DNA of 64,000 nt from NCBI RefSeq assembly GCF_000614185.1, contig NZ_BAKM01000004.1, forward strand, positions 62,001-126,000, written 5' to 3'. The position numbers and the translations under genes are program-made. Below the pieces are notes generated by a model that was not told the DNA's origin, searched no databases, and worked only from the letters and a program-made list of their open reading frames with translations. This DNA is from Phocaeicola sartorii JCM 17136 = DSM 21941. Its GTDB lineage: Bacteria; Bacteroidota; Bacteroidia; Bacteroidales; Bacteroidaceae. Positions 29,196 to 41,000 of this stretch are shown here, one piece after another (positions within the stretch are counted from its first letter, which is position 1; every line of letters begins with the position of its first letter).

Positions 29196-31791
29196 ATGAA
29201 AAAGACCTTTTACTTAGCGTTACTATGGAGCCTGTTCCTCCTTGGAGCAAACGCACAGGCCACTATCAAACTGACGGAGACCACGCTGATGCATGAAATG
29301 CGCGCCACTCCCTATCCGCTAGATAAAGCTGTAGTGGCAGACCGTGCCGTGTCTTTCCAATGGCCTCTTCGTGCGGACATGAATGTGCAAGAGAGCCCAC
29401 TAGATGGATTCGAAGATAAAATAAAGAAAATAGACAAAGCCCAAATAGCTTATATGTTACGCTATTCGCAAGACGCGGATTTCAAGAAAGGAACCGTACA
29501 AGTACAGACACGCTGGCCGTTCTTCAACCCGGAAAAACCACTTGCAGCAGGTGTATGGTACTGGCAATTCGGATATCTCGAAAACGGACAAGTCCAATGG
29601 GGAAGCATCCAGCAACTCACCGTGGAAAACAATCCAGACAAGTTCTGCCCCCCTTCTTTAAAAACGGTTCTTGGCAATGTTCCCAAAACGCATCCGCGTG
29701 TATGGATAATGAAAGACGAATGGAAAGAGTTCATCAAACGCAGCCATTCCATACCAGAGCGCCAATGGTATCTGGAACGTGCCGAAACGACCCTTACCAC
29801 TCCCATGAAGTCAGTAAAAGACATCAATACCAGTCAGGTGAAGAATCTGGACAACGAGATGAAAAGAAAATCCTATCTCACCCGCGAAAGCCGCCGCATC
29901 ATCGACAAAGAAGAGGCGAACTCCGAAGTATTGATACGTGCCTATCTGCTTACACAAGACAAGAAATATGCCGATGAAGCCATTAAACGTGTTCTGACCA
30001 TGGCAGATTGGAACAAAGATAAAAATGTAATGGGAGATTTCAATGATGCCACTTTGCTGTCTCTCTGCTCCATGGCCTACGACTCTTTCCATAATCTGCT
30101 GACTCCACAGCAAAAAAACATACTGCTGGATGCAATTAAGGAGAAAGGGGAGAAAATGTATCAGCATTACAACAATCATCTGGAAAATCATATCGCCGAC
30201 AATCACGTATGGCAAATGACCCTGCGCATCCTTACCATGGCAGCATTCAGCGTATATGGAGAACTGCCCGAAGCCGACACATGGTGGATTATTGCTACAA
30301 TATATGGCTGGCACGCTTTCCGGGCCTGAACAAAGACGGCGGGTGGCACAATGGCGACTCTTATTTCACGGTAAACACCCGTACATTGATAGAAGTACCT
30401 TACTATTTCGGCAAGCTGACCGGATTCGACTATTTCTCAGACCCATGGTATGAAGGCAACATCATGTACACCATGTTTCAGCAACCTCCATTTTCCAAAT
30501 CGGGAGGTAACGGCAGTTCCCACCAGAACGTGGGACGCCCCAACAGTATCCGCATCGGCTATCTCGACGCATTGGCACGCCTCACCGGCAATACCTATGC
30601 CGCCGATTTCGTACGCCGCACCCTGAAAGTAGAACCCGATTATATGAAAAAAGCATTACTGGCCAAACCCGGCGACCTGGCCTGGTTCCGCCTGCAATGC
30701 AACAAACCTCTGCCTGAAGGAGAAGGACTGACTGCACTGCCTCCCGGCTACGTATTCCCCGAAACAGGACTCGCATCTTTCCTCACCAATTGGGATAGAG
30801 TGGGAAGCAATGCCATGTGGAGTTTCCGTTCCAGCCCATACGGCTCTACTTCGCACGCCCTTGCCAATCAAAATGCATTCAACACCTTTTTCGGAGGCAA
30901 GCCACTATTCTATAGTAGCGGACACCACATTGAGTTCACCGATGCACACAGTATGTATTGCCATCGCGGAACACGTGGACATAACACCATTCTGGTGAAC
31001 GGTATGGGACAACGCATCGGCACCGAAGGGTATGGATGGATTCCCCGTTACTACGTCAGCGACAAAATAGGTTATGTAGTGGGGGATGCTTCCAATGCTT
31101 ACGGAAAAGTGATTTCTCCACTATGGCTGAAGCGCGGTGAACTGTCCGATGTGCATTATACACCGGAAAACGGCTGGGACGAGAATAAGCTGAAGACTTT
31201 CCGCCGTCACATTGTCAATTTGGGAAAGACCGGCTACATTTTCATTTATGATGAACTGGAAGCCACCGAACCTGTAAACTGGAATTATCTGCTGCATACC
31301 ACAGCCAACCCGATGACCGTAAACGAAGAGAAAGCGTATGTGCATATACAAGCCACCAACCGGGAGGAGCATCGGACGCTTACCTTTTCTCTACCGGAGC
31401 CTTGAAAACGGAAACGACCGACCAGTTCTTTTATCCCGCAGTGAACTGGCTGCGTGCGGATGACAAAGGGGTATTCAAACCCTACGCCAACCACTGGCAT
31501 TTCACCGCCACCTCGGAAAAAGCACAGGTCTATCGTTTCGCCACCATCATCAATACCCATGCCCTGAAGTACCCGGCCAAAGCACCGGAAATCCTTTCGG
31601 ACGGACGCATCAAGCAGGCGGATGGCTCATTAAAGTGAATATTTCGGCAGAGGGTGTGCCAATGTTCTTCATCCGTAACACGAAAAAAGAAAGATCCCGT
31701 CAGTATCAGCTACAAAGGGGGAGCCACTCTCATCAACGAAAATGATTATGAAACGACACTGACCGATGTAGTACCTGATTTAGAAATCTAA
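29196..31791 (+). CDS. Heparinase II/III-type lyase, PL15-like, four frameshifts
   Basis: About 865 residues when repaired. Order: signal peptide (MKKTFYLALLWSLFLLGANAQ), DUF4962-like beta domain (GVWYWQFGYLENGQVQWG; HPRVWIM), an alpha/alpha toroid (NHVWQMTLRILTMAAF; NKDGGWHNGDSYF) and a heparinase_II_III beta-sandwich with YGSTSHALANQNAFNTF. This last block is laid out like the SHxxxDQNSF catalytic-His region of PL15 lyases. Frame breaks, each fixed by one base: 30283-30286 (missing G), 31364-31369 (missing G), 31624-31627 (one missing) and 31689-31693 (one extra A). The frame then ends TDVVPDLEI-stop at 31789-31791. PL15 members from Bacteroides include exo-acting heparinases, so an exo-lyase on heparin/HS is my inference. 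A second paralogue lies at 35377. Confidence 0.8.
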
Positions 31792-31802
31792 TAACGAAGA
31801 AT

Positions 31803-32603
31803 ATGAACATAAAACAATATCTGCTGATGGGAATACTGGCGATAAGCTGTCCGACCGCTTTCGCCACTCCACCCCAAGATGTCAAAAAGGCGCAACAGCA
31901 AAAAAACGAGACACAAGGTCAACGTCCTGTCCGGATACAAACTTCGGCACGTCCCGAACAGACCGCTGTGTACAAACCTGCCGGCAACAAGCAAGCAGCC
32001 ACAGCCCAACAAGCAATCACAAAGGGCAAAAAGGGAAAAGAGAAAAAAGCAGTGTCTGCTGCAAACTCCTCCCCCAAAGACGCCACAAAGAAGATAAGGA
32101 AAACACCCGAAGCAAATCGCTACATTGCAATCAAGAATAACCTCGCCTACCAAGGGGTAGCTGTGTCCAATCTGGCGGTAGAGGTACAGTGCAGCGAGCA
32201 CCTATCAGTGGAACTTCCACTGATATGGAGCTTCTGGGATATGGAACAGGAACATGGTATCCGTACTTTCGCCCTACAACCCGAAGCACGTTGGTGGACA
32301 GGCAATGAAGTGGGACGGGGACATTTTTTCGGCGTCCATGCCCATGCGGCCTGGTTCAACGTGAAGTGGAATGACAACCGTTACCAAAGCAACAGCCGTC
32401 CGTTGCTGGGAGCCGGCATCAGTTATGGGTACAAACTGCCGTTTGGCGAACATTGGGGAGCGGAATTTTCATTGGGAGCCGGATATGCCAATATGAAATA
32501 CGATACCTATTATAATATAGACAACGGAGCGAAAATAGACACGCGCATCCGCAACTATTGGGGTATCACACGTCTGGGATTGTCACTTGTTTACCGTCTT
32601 TAA
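31803..32603 (+). CDS. DUF3575-type outer-membrane barrel protein with Lys/Gln-rich linker
   Basis: A 266-residue exported protein (signal peptide MNIKQYLLMGILAISCPTAFA). Residues about 25-100 are a low-complexity, Lys/Gln/Ala-rich and probably disordered linker (KAQQQKNETQ, KKGKEKKAVSAAN). From residue 105 (RYIAIKNNLAYQGVAVSNLAVEVQ) to the end (TRLGLSLVYRL) it matches the DUF3575 pattern of a small outer-membrane beta-barrel ending in an aromatic-rich strand. Family knowledge: DUF3575 genes often stand first in Bacteroides fimbria-like operons. Here it starts 11 bases after the PL15-like lyase and is followed 12 bases later by a DUF6562-like lipoprotein, so these look co-transcribed with the polysaccharide genes. 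Assembly or anchoring role is inference. Confidence 0.75.
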   Translation: MNIKQYLLMGILAISCPTAFATPPQDVKKAQQQKNETQGQRPVRIQTSARPEQTAVYKPAGNKQAATAQQAITKGKKGKEKKAVSAANSSPKDATKKIRKTPEANRYIAIKNNLAYQGVAVSNLAVEVQCSEHLSVELPLIWSFWDMEQEHGIRTFALQPEARWWTGNEVGRGHFFGVHAHAAWFNVKWNDNRYQSNSRPLLGAGISYGYKLPFGEHWGAEFSLGAGYANMKYDTYYNIDNGAKIDTRIRNYWGITRLGLSLVYRL

Positions 32604-32615
32604 AGCCTTGAAATT

Positions 32616-33652
32616 ATGAAGAAGAATATACAACCATATTATACATCCCCGTTCAGGCAGTTGCTTTGCCTGTTGCTGCTGCCACTGGCACTGAGCGGTT
32701 GCTTGTTCGAAGAACCGGAAATGACCGCCAACGGCGAACTGGGGGTTGACCCCACCGAAGTAAGCGTCACGGTAGACATTACACTGGATATGAAGCTGAC
32801 CGAACTGGAAACAGCCCGTCTTCGTGCCCGCGCCGCCACCGGAGGGGATGCCGCCTACCGCCACCGGTTCATTGTAGAAGCCTATATGGACGATATGGCA
32901 ACTATCCGCCGGGTGGTGTACGAAGACATACGTCCCGACCGTACCCATCTCAGTGTACCCGTCAGCATGAAACTGCATGCGCGCAACTACCGCCTCATGG
33001 TATGGGCCGACTATGTAAAAGCCGGCAGCGAGGCCGACTGGTTTTACAATACCGAAATCATGGACCCGCTTATCGCTACCGAGCCTTATCAGGCAAATTC
33101 GGAATACAAAGATGCCTTCCACACTGTGCAAACACTGGATTTGAGCAAGTATCGTGACCAATGGAACGCCAAAGTTCCCGTCAAACTGGAACTCGTCCGT
33201 CCCGTGGCACGCTATGAACTCGTGGCGACAGACGCAGCAGCCTTTCTGAAGAGACATGCGGGAACAGAGGCAATTTCACCGCCCGGGTGAAATACAGCCA
33301 CTACCTGCCCGTAGGTTTTGACGCTCTGAGTGCAGTCCCCCGCCATTCACTGATGTATATGTCTTACAAGAAAACATTTGCCCTGCCTGCCGAAGGAACA
33401 AAGAATTTTACAGTAGGTGTGGACTATGTATTCATAGGAGATGAAAAAAAAGAGATTCCCATTGAAGTGGAGATAACCGATCCGCAAGGTGTTACCGTGG
33501 CACGTACCATACTATTGGTACCTTGCCAGAAAGGCAAGCAAACCACCGTGCGCGACAATTTCCTGACCGCCGATCCATCCACCGCCGATGAGGGAGTAGG
33601 CATAGACCCCGACTTTGACGACGAAATGGACATGGAAGTGGGAGTTATGTAA
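32616..33652 (+). CDS. DUF6562-like (Mfa2/FimB-type) surface lipoprotein, one frameshift
   Basis: About 345 residues after repair. The signal peptide ends LLLPLALSGCLFEEPE, a lipobox. The body is a beta-rich fimbrillin-like domain (VSVTVDITLDMKLTELE, RTHLSVPVSMKLHARNYRLMVWADYV, VPVKLELVRPVARYELVATD). The frame breaks at 33260-33262: one G added to the GGG run turns HAGTEAISPPG-stop into HAGNRGNFTARVKYSHYLP and joins the frame that ends at 33652. The acidic C-terminus (DPDFDDEMDMEVGVM) is unusual. By family resemblance it would be an anchor or minor subunit of a fimbria-like structure. It sits between the DUF3575 barrel and the lectin-like lipoprotein. No function has been read from motifs alone. 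Confidence 0.7.
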
Positions 33653-33709
33653 AACACCAGACAATCAATCAAATAAAATAGAAAACTTAATACTTAAATT
33701 TACAACATC

Positions 33710-35272
33710 ATGAAAAAGAACTTTTTGTATTCAATGGTGGCATTGTTCGTATGCTTGTTCACAGCATGCAGCCAAGAAGAAATTGTGTCCCAAGCCGGAC
33801 AAAACGACAGCAAAGTGAGATTATCTGTAAAAGTACCGGCAGCCGGTCCCATTGCCCGTGCGGCACTCGATATAGAGGGATATACCATGCAGTGTATCAT
33901 GGAACTGGTTAATACAAACGGAGAAGTCATAGCCGACAGCCGACAGGCAGTAACAGTAAGCAATGGTGCAGCCCACTTTGAGTTTGACAAACCAAGCGAA
34001 GAATACACTTGCTTGTTTTGGGCGGAATATCTGAAAGAGGGCAAGTCTTTCTACAAGACCTCCGCAGGACTGACCAAAATCTCTTATGACGGAAACAAAA
34101 AGAATGAACTGTTCAACAATACGGCAGCCGATGCGTTCTGCGGCAAGCTTGCTTCCAGCAATATTGCAGCCAATGTCAATGTTATCTTGAAACGTCCGTT
34201 CGCCAGAATAGCCGTTTCCAAAAACGACTTTGCCACTTTAGGTACAGGCCTTAACCAATGTACGGCAAGTATCTTCTCGGGTACCGATTTTAATGTATTT
34301 ACAGGAACTGTAGCCAGCACAGTAAATATCAAGAACACAGAAATTGAAAATCAAGCGACGCCTATCAGCATTGACGCCAACAGTGAATATCCTTTCTTCT
34401 GTTATGTTTTTATTGGTGAAGCTATCGCCAAACCCTCCAGTATCATATTCTCCAACAGTGAAAATTCCGATTCCAAAAAGACATTAAACATCACTGCCGA
34501 ACAAATGAAGACCATGAGCAGCAATACCGCTGTCAACCTGAAACCGGAAACCGGTGGCGACAACCAAGACAAAATCAATGTAGATATTACCATCGAAAAC
34601 GGGTTTGAAAACGGAGGCGGCGGTACAGGTACCGATACTCCCACTGATCCCGAAACTCCCGTAGCTGTAGAAGTGGGCGATTACCTGTATGCCGATGGAA
34701 CTTGGGGCAAAACAGCAGAGAATGCCGTAGCGGTGGTATTCGCTTTAGCAGAAAATGACGCCACGACTAACTATGCAAACATCACTTTCCCCAATAATAA
34801 GATTAACGGCTGGGCGGTATCCATCAACCAAACAGCCAAAACCGCATGGACATCTGACGTATTGACCACACCGATAGAGGGTATGGTATCCTCTGCAAGC
34901 CAGGACGATATTTTGGGATATAAAAACACAAAAGCCGCCGGTAATCAGCTTGCTATAAGCGCATACAATGAATGGGCAACAGTAACAAACACGAGCGGAT
35001 GGTATATTCCGGCTATCGGACAGCTAGCCATATTGGTAGAAAATGCAACAACAATCAATACCCGATTGGCAGCCATTACAGATGCACAGCAGATCCCTCC
35101 TACAGGAACCAACAGCAATATGAATTTCTGGTCCAGCACATTTAATGACGGGACAGGTGAGGCTACAAAAATATATCAGTACCAATATAAGAGTACAGAT
35201 CTAACATTTACAGCCAGAAGTGAAAAGCCCAGCAACAGTGCCGGTGTCATCCGCCCCATCCTGACATTCTAA
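33710..35272 (+). CDS. Fimbrillin-like lipoprotein with C-terminal lectin-like (Lcl/DUF1566-type) domain
   Basis: A 520-residue protein, frame intact. A lipobox (CLFTACSQEE) is followed by a DUF6562-like fimbrillin domain related to the preceding gene (RLSVKVPAAGPIARAALDIEGY; YTCLFWAEYLKEGK; VILKRPFARIAVS). A Gly/Thr/Pro-rich hinge (about residues 303-322: GGGGTGTDTPTDPETP) leads to a C-terminal domain: GDYLYADGTWGK, AVVFALAEND, GWYIPAIGQLAIL, MNFWSSTFN and a final GVIRPILTF. This pattern is that of Lcl/DUF1566 or C-type-lectin-like tips found on Bacteroidales surface proteins. I read it as a tip adhesin or glycan binder. It is followed by a strong hairpin, which suggests the three-gene cassette can be expressed apart from the lyase downstream. 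Confidence 0.72.
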   Translation: MKKNFLYSMVALFVCLFTACSQEEIVSQAGQNDSKVRLSVKVPAAGPIARAALDIEGYTMQCIMELVNTNGEVIADSRQAVTVSNGAAHFEFDKPSEEYTCLFWAEYLKEGKSFYKTSAGLTKISYDGNKKNELFNNTAADAFCGKLASSNIAANVNVILKRPFARIAVSKNDFATLGTGLNQCTASIFSGTDFNVFTGTVASTVNIKNTEIENQATPISIDANSEYPFFCYVFIGEAIAKPSSIIFSNSENSDSKKTLNITAEQMKTMSSNTAVNLKPETGGDNQDKINVDITIENGFENGGGGTGTDTPTDPETPVAVEVGDYLYADGTWGKTAENAVAVVFALAENDATTNYANITFPNNKINGWAVSINQTAKTAWTSDVLTTPIEGMVSSASQDDILGYKNTKAAGNQLAISAYNEWATVTNTSGWYIPAIGQLAILVENATTINTRLAAITDAQQIPPTGTNSNMNFWSSTFNDGTGEATKIYQYQYKSTDLTFTARSEKPSNSAGVIRPILTF

Positions 35273-35281
35273 CCCATCTAT

Positions 35282-35352
35282 CGTCACCTTCACACAGGCC
35301 GTATCCGCCATCGTCCATCGGCCATCCGGTTTCAGCCTGCATGAAGGTGACG
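35282..35352 (+). terminator. Hairpin after fimbria-like cassette
   Basis: CGTCACCTTC (35282-35291) pairs perfectly with GAAGGTGACG (35343-35352); nested dyads (GCCGTATCCGCC, GGCCATCC) fill the loop. Followed by TTGTTATC rather than a full T run, so terminator or attenuator. The 3' arm covers an ATG at 35341, supporting the later start at 35377 for the next gene. Confidence 0.5.
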
Positions 35353-35376
35353 TTGTTATCATATAACCCACTACAC

Positions 35377-37910
35377 ATGAAAAGCCTATCCACCCTCCTC
35401 ATACTGACCGTCACGCTCGCCATCATCGCCTGCTCGGACAATGCCCCCATCACCCCCGTTCCCGATGAACAATCTCCGGAAAGCACCCTTCCTGACGCTT
35501 ATCATGACAAGGTGCGCACGCAGCCTTATCCCAAAACAGACAATGAGATATACCTCAATCCGGCACCGTTCATCGTCCCGAAAGAGATGAAACAGGCAGA
35601 ACGGCTACAATTCAATGTATCACGCGACACGCAATTTTCCGGACCGGAAACCATCCTGTCCGAAGCACGTCCGTGGTGTATGTTCAACCCACACCGCACC
35701 TTGGAGACAGGCCTGTGGTACTGGCGCTTCCGCTCCGTCACTTCCTCCGGACAACCCGGAGCATGGAGCGACACCTACTCGTTTGAAGTCAAAGACGAGA
35801 CACCTCGTTTCGTGACTCCTCCCTTCGCCGATTTTCTGGGCAATGCACCTCGCATACATCCGCGCCTCTACGCTTTTCTGGACGACAAGATAGAAGCCGC
35901 ACGCAAGCGCGTCACCTCACACCCCGAATACGGACAGCTCACAGCACTGGCCGCCACGGCACTGAAAGCGGACTTTTCCGCCCCTTACAACCAGACTGCC
36001 GACTTGCGCCTCTACACCGATTACCTGTATCAACCTGGCATCTCACCCTCCGCACAGCATACCGTAACAAGCTGCACGATATACTGAGCACCCTGTTGCA
36101 AACCCCTCCTACCGAAGCGCAGCTCTTCGCTACAAATTTCGGTGCCACAGATATCGCTTCGGCCTACCTGACCTGCTACGACGCACTCTACAACAAATTG
36201 TCCGCCACCGAACGCGCCGCTACCGAGAAACAACTCATGCGTGTGGCAGAAAAATATTATCCGCAACATTGCGGCATCCAGGAGAACCACATATTCGACA
36301 ACCACTTCTGGCAACAAAATATGCGCGTGCTGTTCCAGATAGCCTATTTATTATATGACAAGGTTAACTATTCGGGGAAGGCTATCGAAATGCTTGAGTA
36401 TTACTACGAGCTGTGGACAGCACGCGCTCCCGCATCCGGCTTCAACCGTGACGGAGTGTGGCACAATGGCACAGGATACTTCATCAACAATGTGCGCACG
36501 CTCCAGTACCTCCCTCTTCTATATTCTTATATCGCCCGCAAAGATTTCCTGCAACATCCGTGGTACCGGAACGCAGGACGTTCACTGGTCTATACCTGGC
36601 CACCCGAATCGCGCAGCCTCGGATTTGGCGACGGCAGCGAGAAATACGACAGTCCACAACGCCAACGTGCCGCCTTCGCCGACTTTCTGGCACGCGAGAC
36701 CGGAGATTCCTATGCCGGATGGTATGCCGCACAATGCACCAAATCCTTGCAACGCGATCCCGAAATGCGTTTCTACCGCATGGCGGCCAACCGCACCTAC
36801 GAAACACAACTTCCGGCCTCAACCGAAAAAATGATCTGGTACAAAGATGCCGGTGAAGTGGTGATGCATTCCAACCTGGCGGATACAAACCACAACCTGT
36901 CATTGGCATTCCGTTCCAGTACATTTGCCTCCGGTAGCCACACCACCGCCTGTCAGAACAGTTTCAACCTGCTTTTTAAAGGAACTGACGTTTACCGCAG
37001 TTCGGGATACTACCTTAATTTCTCGGACGCGCACAATCTGATGTCCTACCGCCATACCCGCGCGCACAATACCATCTTGGTAAACGGCATCGGACAACCC
37101 TACTCCATGAAAGGCTATGGCAATATCGTCCGCGCCATGGGAGGCAACCACATATCCTATTGTTTGGGAGACGCCTCGAATGCCTATTCGGGCATCACGG
37201 ATGACCCGATGTGGACTTCCGCTTTCGCTGCGGCAGGTATCAGCCAGACACCCGAGTATGGATTCGGTGTGACTCCGCTCACCCGATACCGCCGCCATGT
37301 GCTGATGCTTCACCCTGACATCCTTGTGATTTATGATGAGCTGGAAGCCGCCTCCCCTGTACGTTGGAGCTGGCTGCTGCACAGCCCCACCCGCTTCGAG
37401 CTGAATGAAGCGGAACAGCTAATGGGCACGCGCAACGACGAAAAAGGATTTATTGCCGTAACCGGACTCTTCAGCAGCCATCCCTATACGGCTACCCAGA
37501 CCGATGCGTTTACGGTGCCACCCACCCCTACGCCCAACCCTGCCTACCCCAACCAGTGGCACTTTACGGCAGAAACATCCGCCTGTGCCGCCAACCGTTA
37601 CCTGGCCATCATCCAAGTAAAAGGCACTGACCAGACCGCGCATGCCATCCGCCGCAACGGTGATACCTTCACCATAGGCCGATGGAGCGTGGAAGCTACA
37701 TTAGACACCTCCCGGCCGGCCTCACTCGTAGTGCGTAACAGCGACCTGCCTGCCACGTTCAGTTACGGCGCAGAGCACCCCACTCCAGGTGGAGAAATAT
37801 ACATCCGCCGCTACCCGCAGTCCTCCGTGCTCTATGATGAAAAGGACGGTATCTATCACATCATGGAAGAAACCGATCGTCCGGCTATTTCCAGCAGAAC
37901 CGCTCTATAG
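35377..37910 (+). CDS. Second heparinase II/III-type lyase, PL15-like lipoprotein, one frameshift
   Basis: About 844 residues after repair, a paralogue of the lyase at 29196 with the same layout: lipobox (VTLAIIACSDN), N-terminal beta domain (GLWYWRFRSVTSSGQPG; HPRLYAF), toroid (ENHIFDNHFWQQNMRVLF; NRDGVWHNGTGYF) and C-terminal sandwich with GSHTTACQNSFNLLF, aligned with the His-containing block of PL15. The frame breaks near 36034-36037; one added T gives PWHLTLRTAYRNKLHDILSTL and continues to the stop at 37908-37910. Base composition is visibly richer in G+C than the flanking genes. The paralogue differs around the His block (SHTTACQN versus SHALANQN), so the two may prefer different sulfation patterns; that is inference. 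Confidence 0.8.
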
Positions 37911-37976
37911 ACCGTTCCTGCAAGGTTTTTACACAAATATGAAATTCTCCCCGACAAGATTATAAGCATTTTGCGC

Positions 37977-37984
37977 TATCTTTG
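37977..37984 (+). promoter_or_regulatory. -7 box for the heparan susCD operon
   Basis: TATCTTTG (TAnnTTTG) lies about 116 bases before the ATG at 38100, leaving a leader of roughly 105 bases. Such HTCS-controlled promoters often lack a -33 element; none is clear here. Confidence 0.5.
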
Positions 37985-38099
37985 CCTATACAAAAACAGA
38001 TTTAAAGACACTTGTCGGGGAGAACGCATACATTTGCACTGTTCAAAACAGAAACTTTTGAACGAAACCACAATCAATTAAATCTATTAACTGAAAAAT

Positions 38100-41000
38100 A
38101 TGACAATGATGAAAAGTAAAATTCTCTTTTTACTCTTATTCTTTCTCACCGGAGTGCTCGGAGTTTATGCCCAACAACTGACCGTGACCGGTAAAGTAAT
38201 CGATGGTGACGGTTTAGAAGTAATCGGTGCCAATGTAACCATCAAAGGCGCTTCAGGTCTGGGAACCATCACCGACATCGATGGGAAATACAGCCTGACA
38301 GTCAACGATGCTTCCAAAGACATACTGGTCTTCTCGTATATCGGTATGGACAATCAGGAAATCCCTGTAAAAGGACGTAAACAAATTGATGTGACCCTAA
38401 GAGCCGGAGCCATCATGATGGAAGAAACCGTAGTGATCGGCTATGCTCCCATGAAACGTAAAGAAATGACGGGCTCCATGTCCTCCGTCAAAAGTGATGA
38501 GCTGCTGAAAGTACCGACCTCGGATATCACCCAGGCCCTAGGAGGACGATTGGCAGGTGTGCAGATTGTACAGACCGACGGACAGCCGGGTTCGGCCATG
38601 TCCATCCGCGTGCGCGGCGGTATCTCCATCACCCAAAGCAACGAGCCGCTTTATATCATCGACGGCTTCCCTACCGAAGACGGCATGGCCAGCCTCGACC
38701 CCGCCGACATTGAATCCATCGACGTATTGAAAGACGCCTCGGCCACCGCCATCTATGGTGCGCGCGGAGCAAATGGCGTAGTGGTCATCACCACCAAAGG
38801 TGGAAAGAACGATGGCGGGAAAGCCACAGTTACTTTCGATGCGTATGTGGGAGTCCGCAAACTGGCAAACCGCCTGTATACATTAGACCCGGAAGAATAC
38901 GTGCTGGCTGATTATGAAAGAGTACTGGGCAGAAGCACCAAACCCGATGAGGAAATGCCGGCCTGGCAAAAACGATATGGCAGTTTTCTGGAAATTCATG
39001 ACAACTATGCCAGCCGAGAAGGAATTGACTGGCTGGACAGAACGATGGGACGCACCACCGTTGCCCAAAACTATCGTGTAGGCGTGAACGGAGGCAATGA
39101 CAAGACCAAATACAATCTTTCCTATAATTACTTTGACGATGAAGGAGCCATGATATACAGCGGAAGCAGCAAGCACAACATCACCCTGAGTGTCAACAGC
39201 AAGGTAAACGACCGTTTGTCCGTCACCGCACGCGTGAACTACGACCAACGCAAGATTTACGGAGCCGGTGTGGCCGGAAACGGAACCAACGAAGGTGGAA
39301 GCAACACGGACGCACGCTTCAACAAACTGGCACAGATTCTACATTACCGCCCCACCATCGGGCTTCACGGAAGCGACAAGGATTTATTGGAAGGATTAGA
39401 CCCCATGCTCGACACCGAAGGCAACACCATGCAGAATCCATTGATTGCCGCCCGCGAAGAGGAAGACAATAAAGAATACCGCACCTTCCAGGCAAACGGA
39501 AGCCTGACCTTTAAAATCATCAAGGGGCTGACCTTCCGCAATTCTACCGGTATGCGCTATCAATCCCTCCGCCGCGAATTGTTCTATGGTGACGAATCCA
39601 TCATGGGAAAACGAAACGGTATCTATGGTTCTATCCGCCAGACAGAGAACGGAAGTTTCCAGACCTCGAACGTACTGACCTATGACAAGAAAATAAAGAA
39701 ACACAAAATCGTGGCCATGCTGGGACAGGAATACGTCACCCGCTGGACACGCTACGTGGAATCAGGAGTGAGTGATCTGCCTACCGATGAGTTTATCCTC
39801 GGCGACATGAATCTGGGAGCCCCCTCTATCGCTGCATCCAACGAAAATTATGACGACAATCTGGTCTCTTTCTTTGCCAAAATGAACTATGACTATGCCG
39901 ACAAATACTTGTTTACCGCTTCGTTCCGTGCAGACGGTTCCTCCAAGTTCGGAAAGAACAACAAATGGGGCTACTTCCCCGCTATATCGGCCGCATGGCG
40001 TATGGGAGAAGAAGACTTTATCAAGAACCTGAACATCTTCTCCGACCTGAAATTCCGTATCGGCTATGGTTTGGCAGGCAACAACCGCATCGGCAGCTAC
40101 AACAGTCTGGCACTGCTCAGTTCTGTCACCACTGCCATGGGAGGCGGACTGACTCCGGGATACGCATCCAAACAGATTCCCAATCCCGACTTGAAATGGG
40201 AAGCCAATAAAACCTTCAACCTGGGTATGGATTTCGGTTTCCTGAACCAGCGTATCACCGTCTCGCCCGAATTCTATATCAACAAGAGCAGCAACCTGCT
40301 ACTTAGCGCGCAGCTACCCTATTCTTCAGGTTATCAAACGATGCTTATCAATGCCGGCGAAACCAAGAATGTAGGCTTGGACCTGACCATCAACACAGTC
40401 AACTTATCCACCAAAGACCTCACTTGGAATACTTCTCTGACCCTGTCGCACAACAAAAATACCGTGGAAGAACTGACCGGAGAGACCGTGCAACTGTACG
40501 AAGCCCGTTTCGGCTTTAACCAAAACACGCACCGCATCGCAGTGGGCGAATCATTAGGACAGTTCTACGGCTATGTGACGGAAGGCTTGTACCAAGTGAG
40601 CGACTTCAACTATGACGCCGCCACCCAGACTTATACATTGAAAGAAGGCATTCCCTATCATGGTGACCGCAGCAAAGTACAGCCGGGCAACTGGAAGTTC
40701 AAGAACCTGAACGACGACAAGGTGATAGACGAAAAAGACAAGACCGTCATAGGAAACGCCACCCCCAAATTCTACGGAGGATTGAACAATACCTTCACCT
40801 ACAAAGGCTTCGATCTGAGCATCTTCCTCACCTTCAGCTATGGCAACGAGGTGATGAACGCCACCAAGATGGTATCGTCCAGAGTGGGTAACAGTAACAA
40901 CAACGCGCTGGAGGTTTCAAACAGCGCCAACCGCTGGATGACCATCAACGCCAACGGAGAAATTGTAACCGACCCCGAAGAACTGGCCGCCTTGAACACC

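Noticed and set aside
36484-36924. Antisense frames (146 and 160 residues) in the second lyase region
   Set aside because: Artefacts of high-G+C coding sequence; no homologue-like motifs and the + strand lyase frame is well supported.
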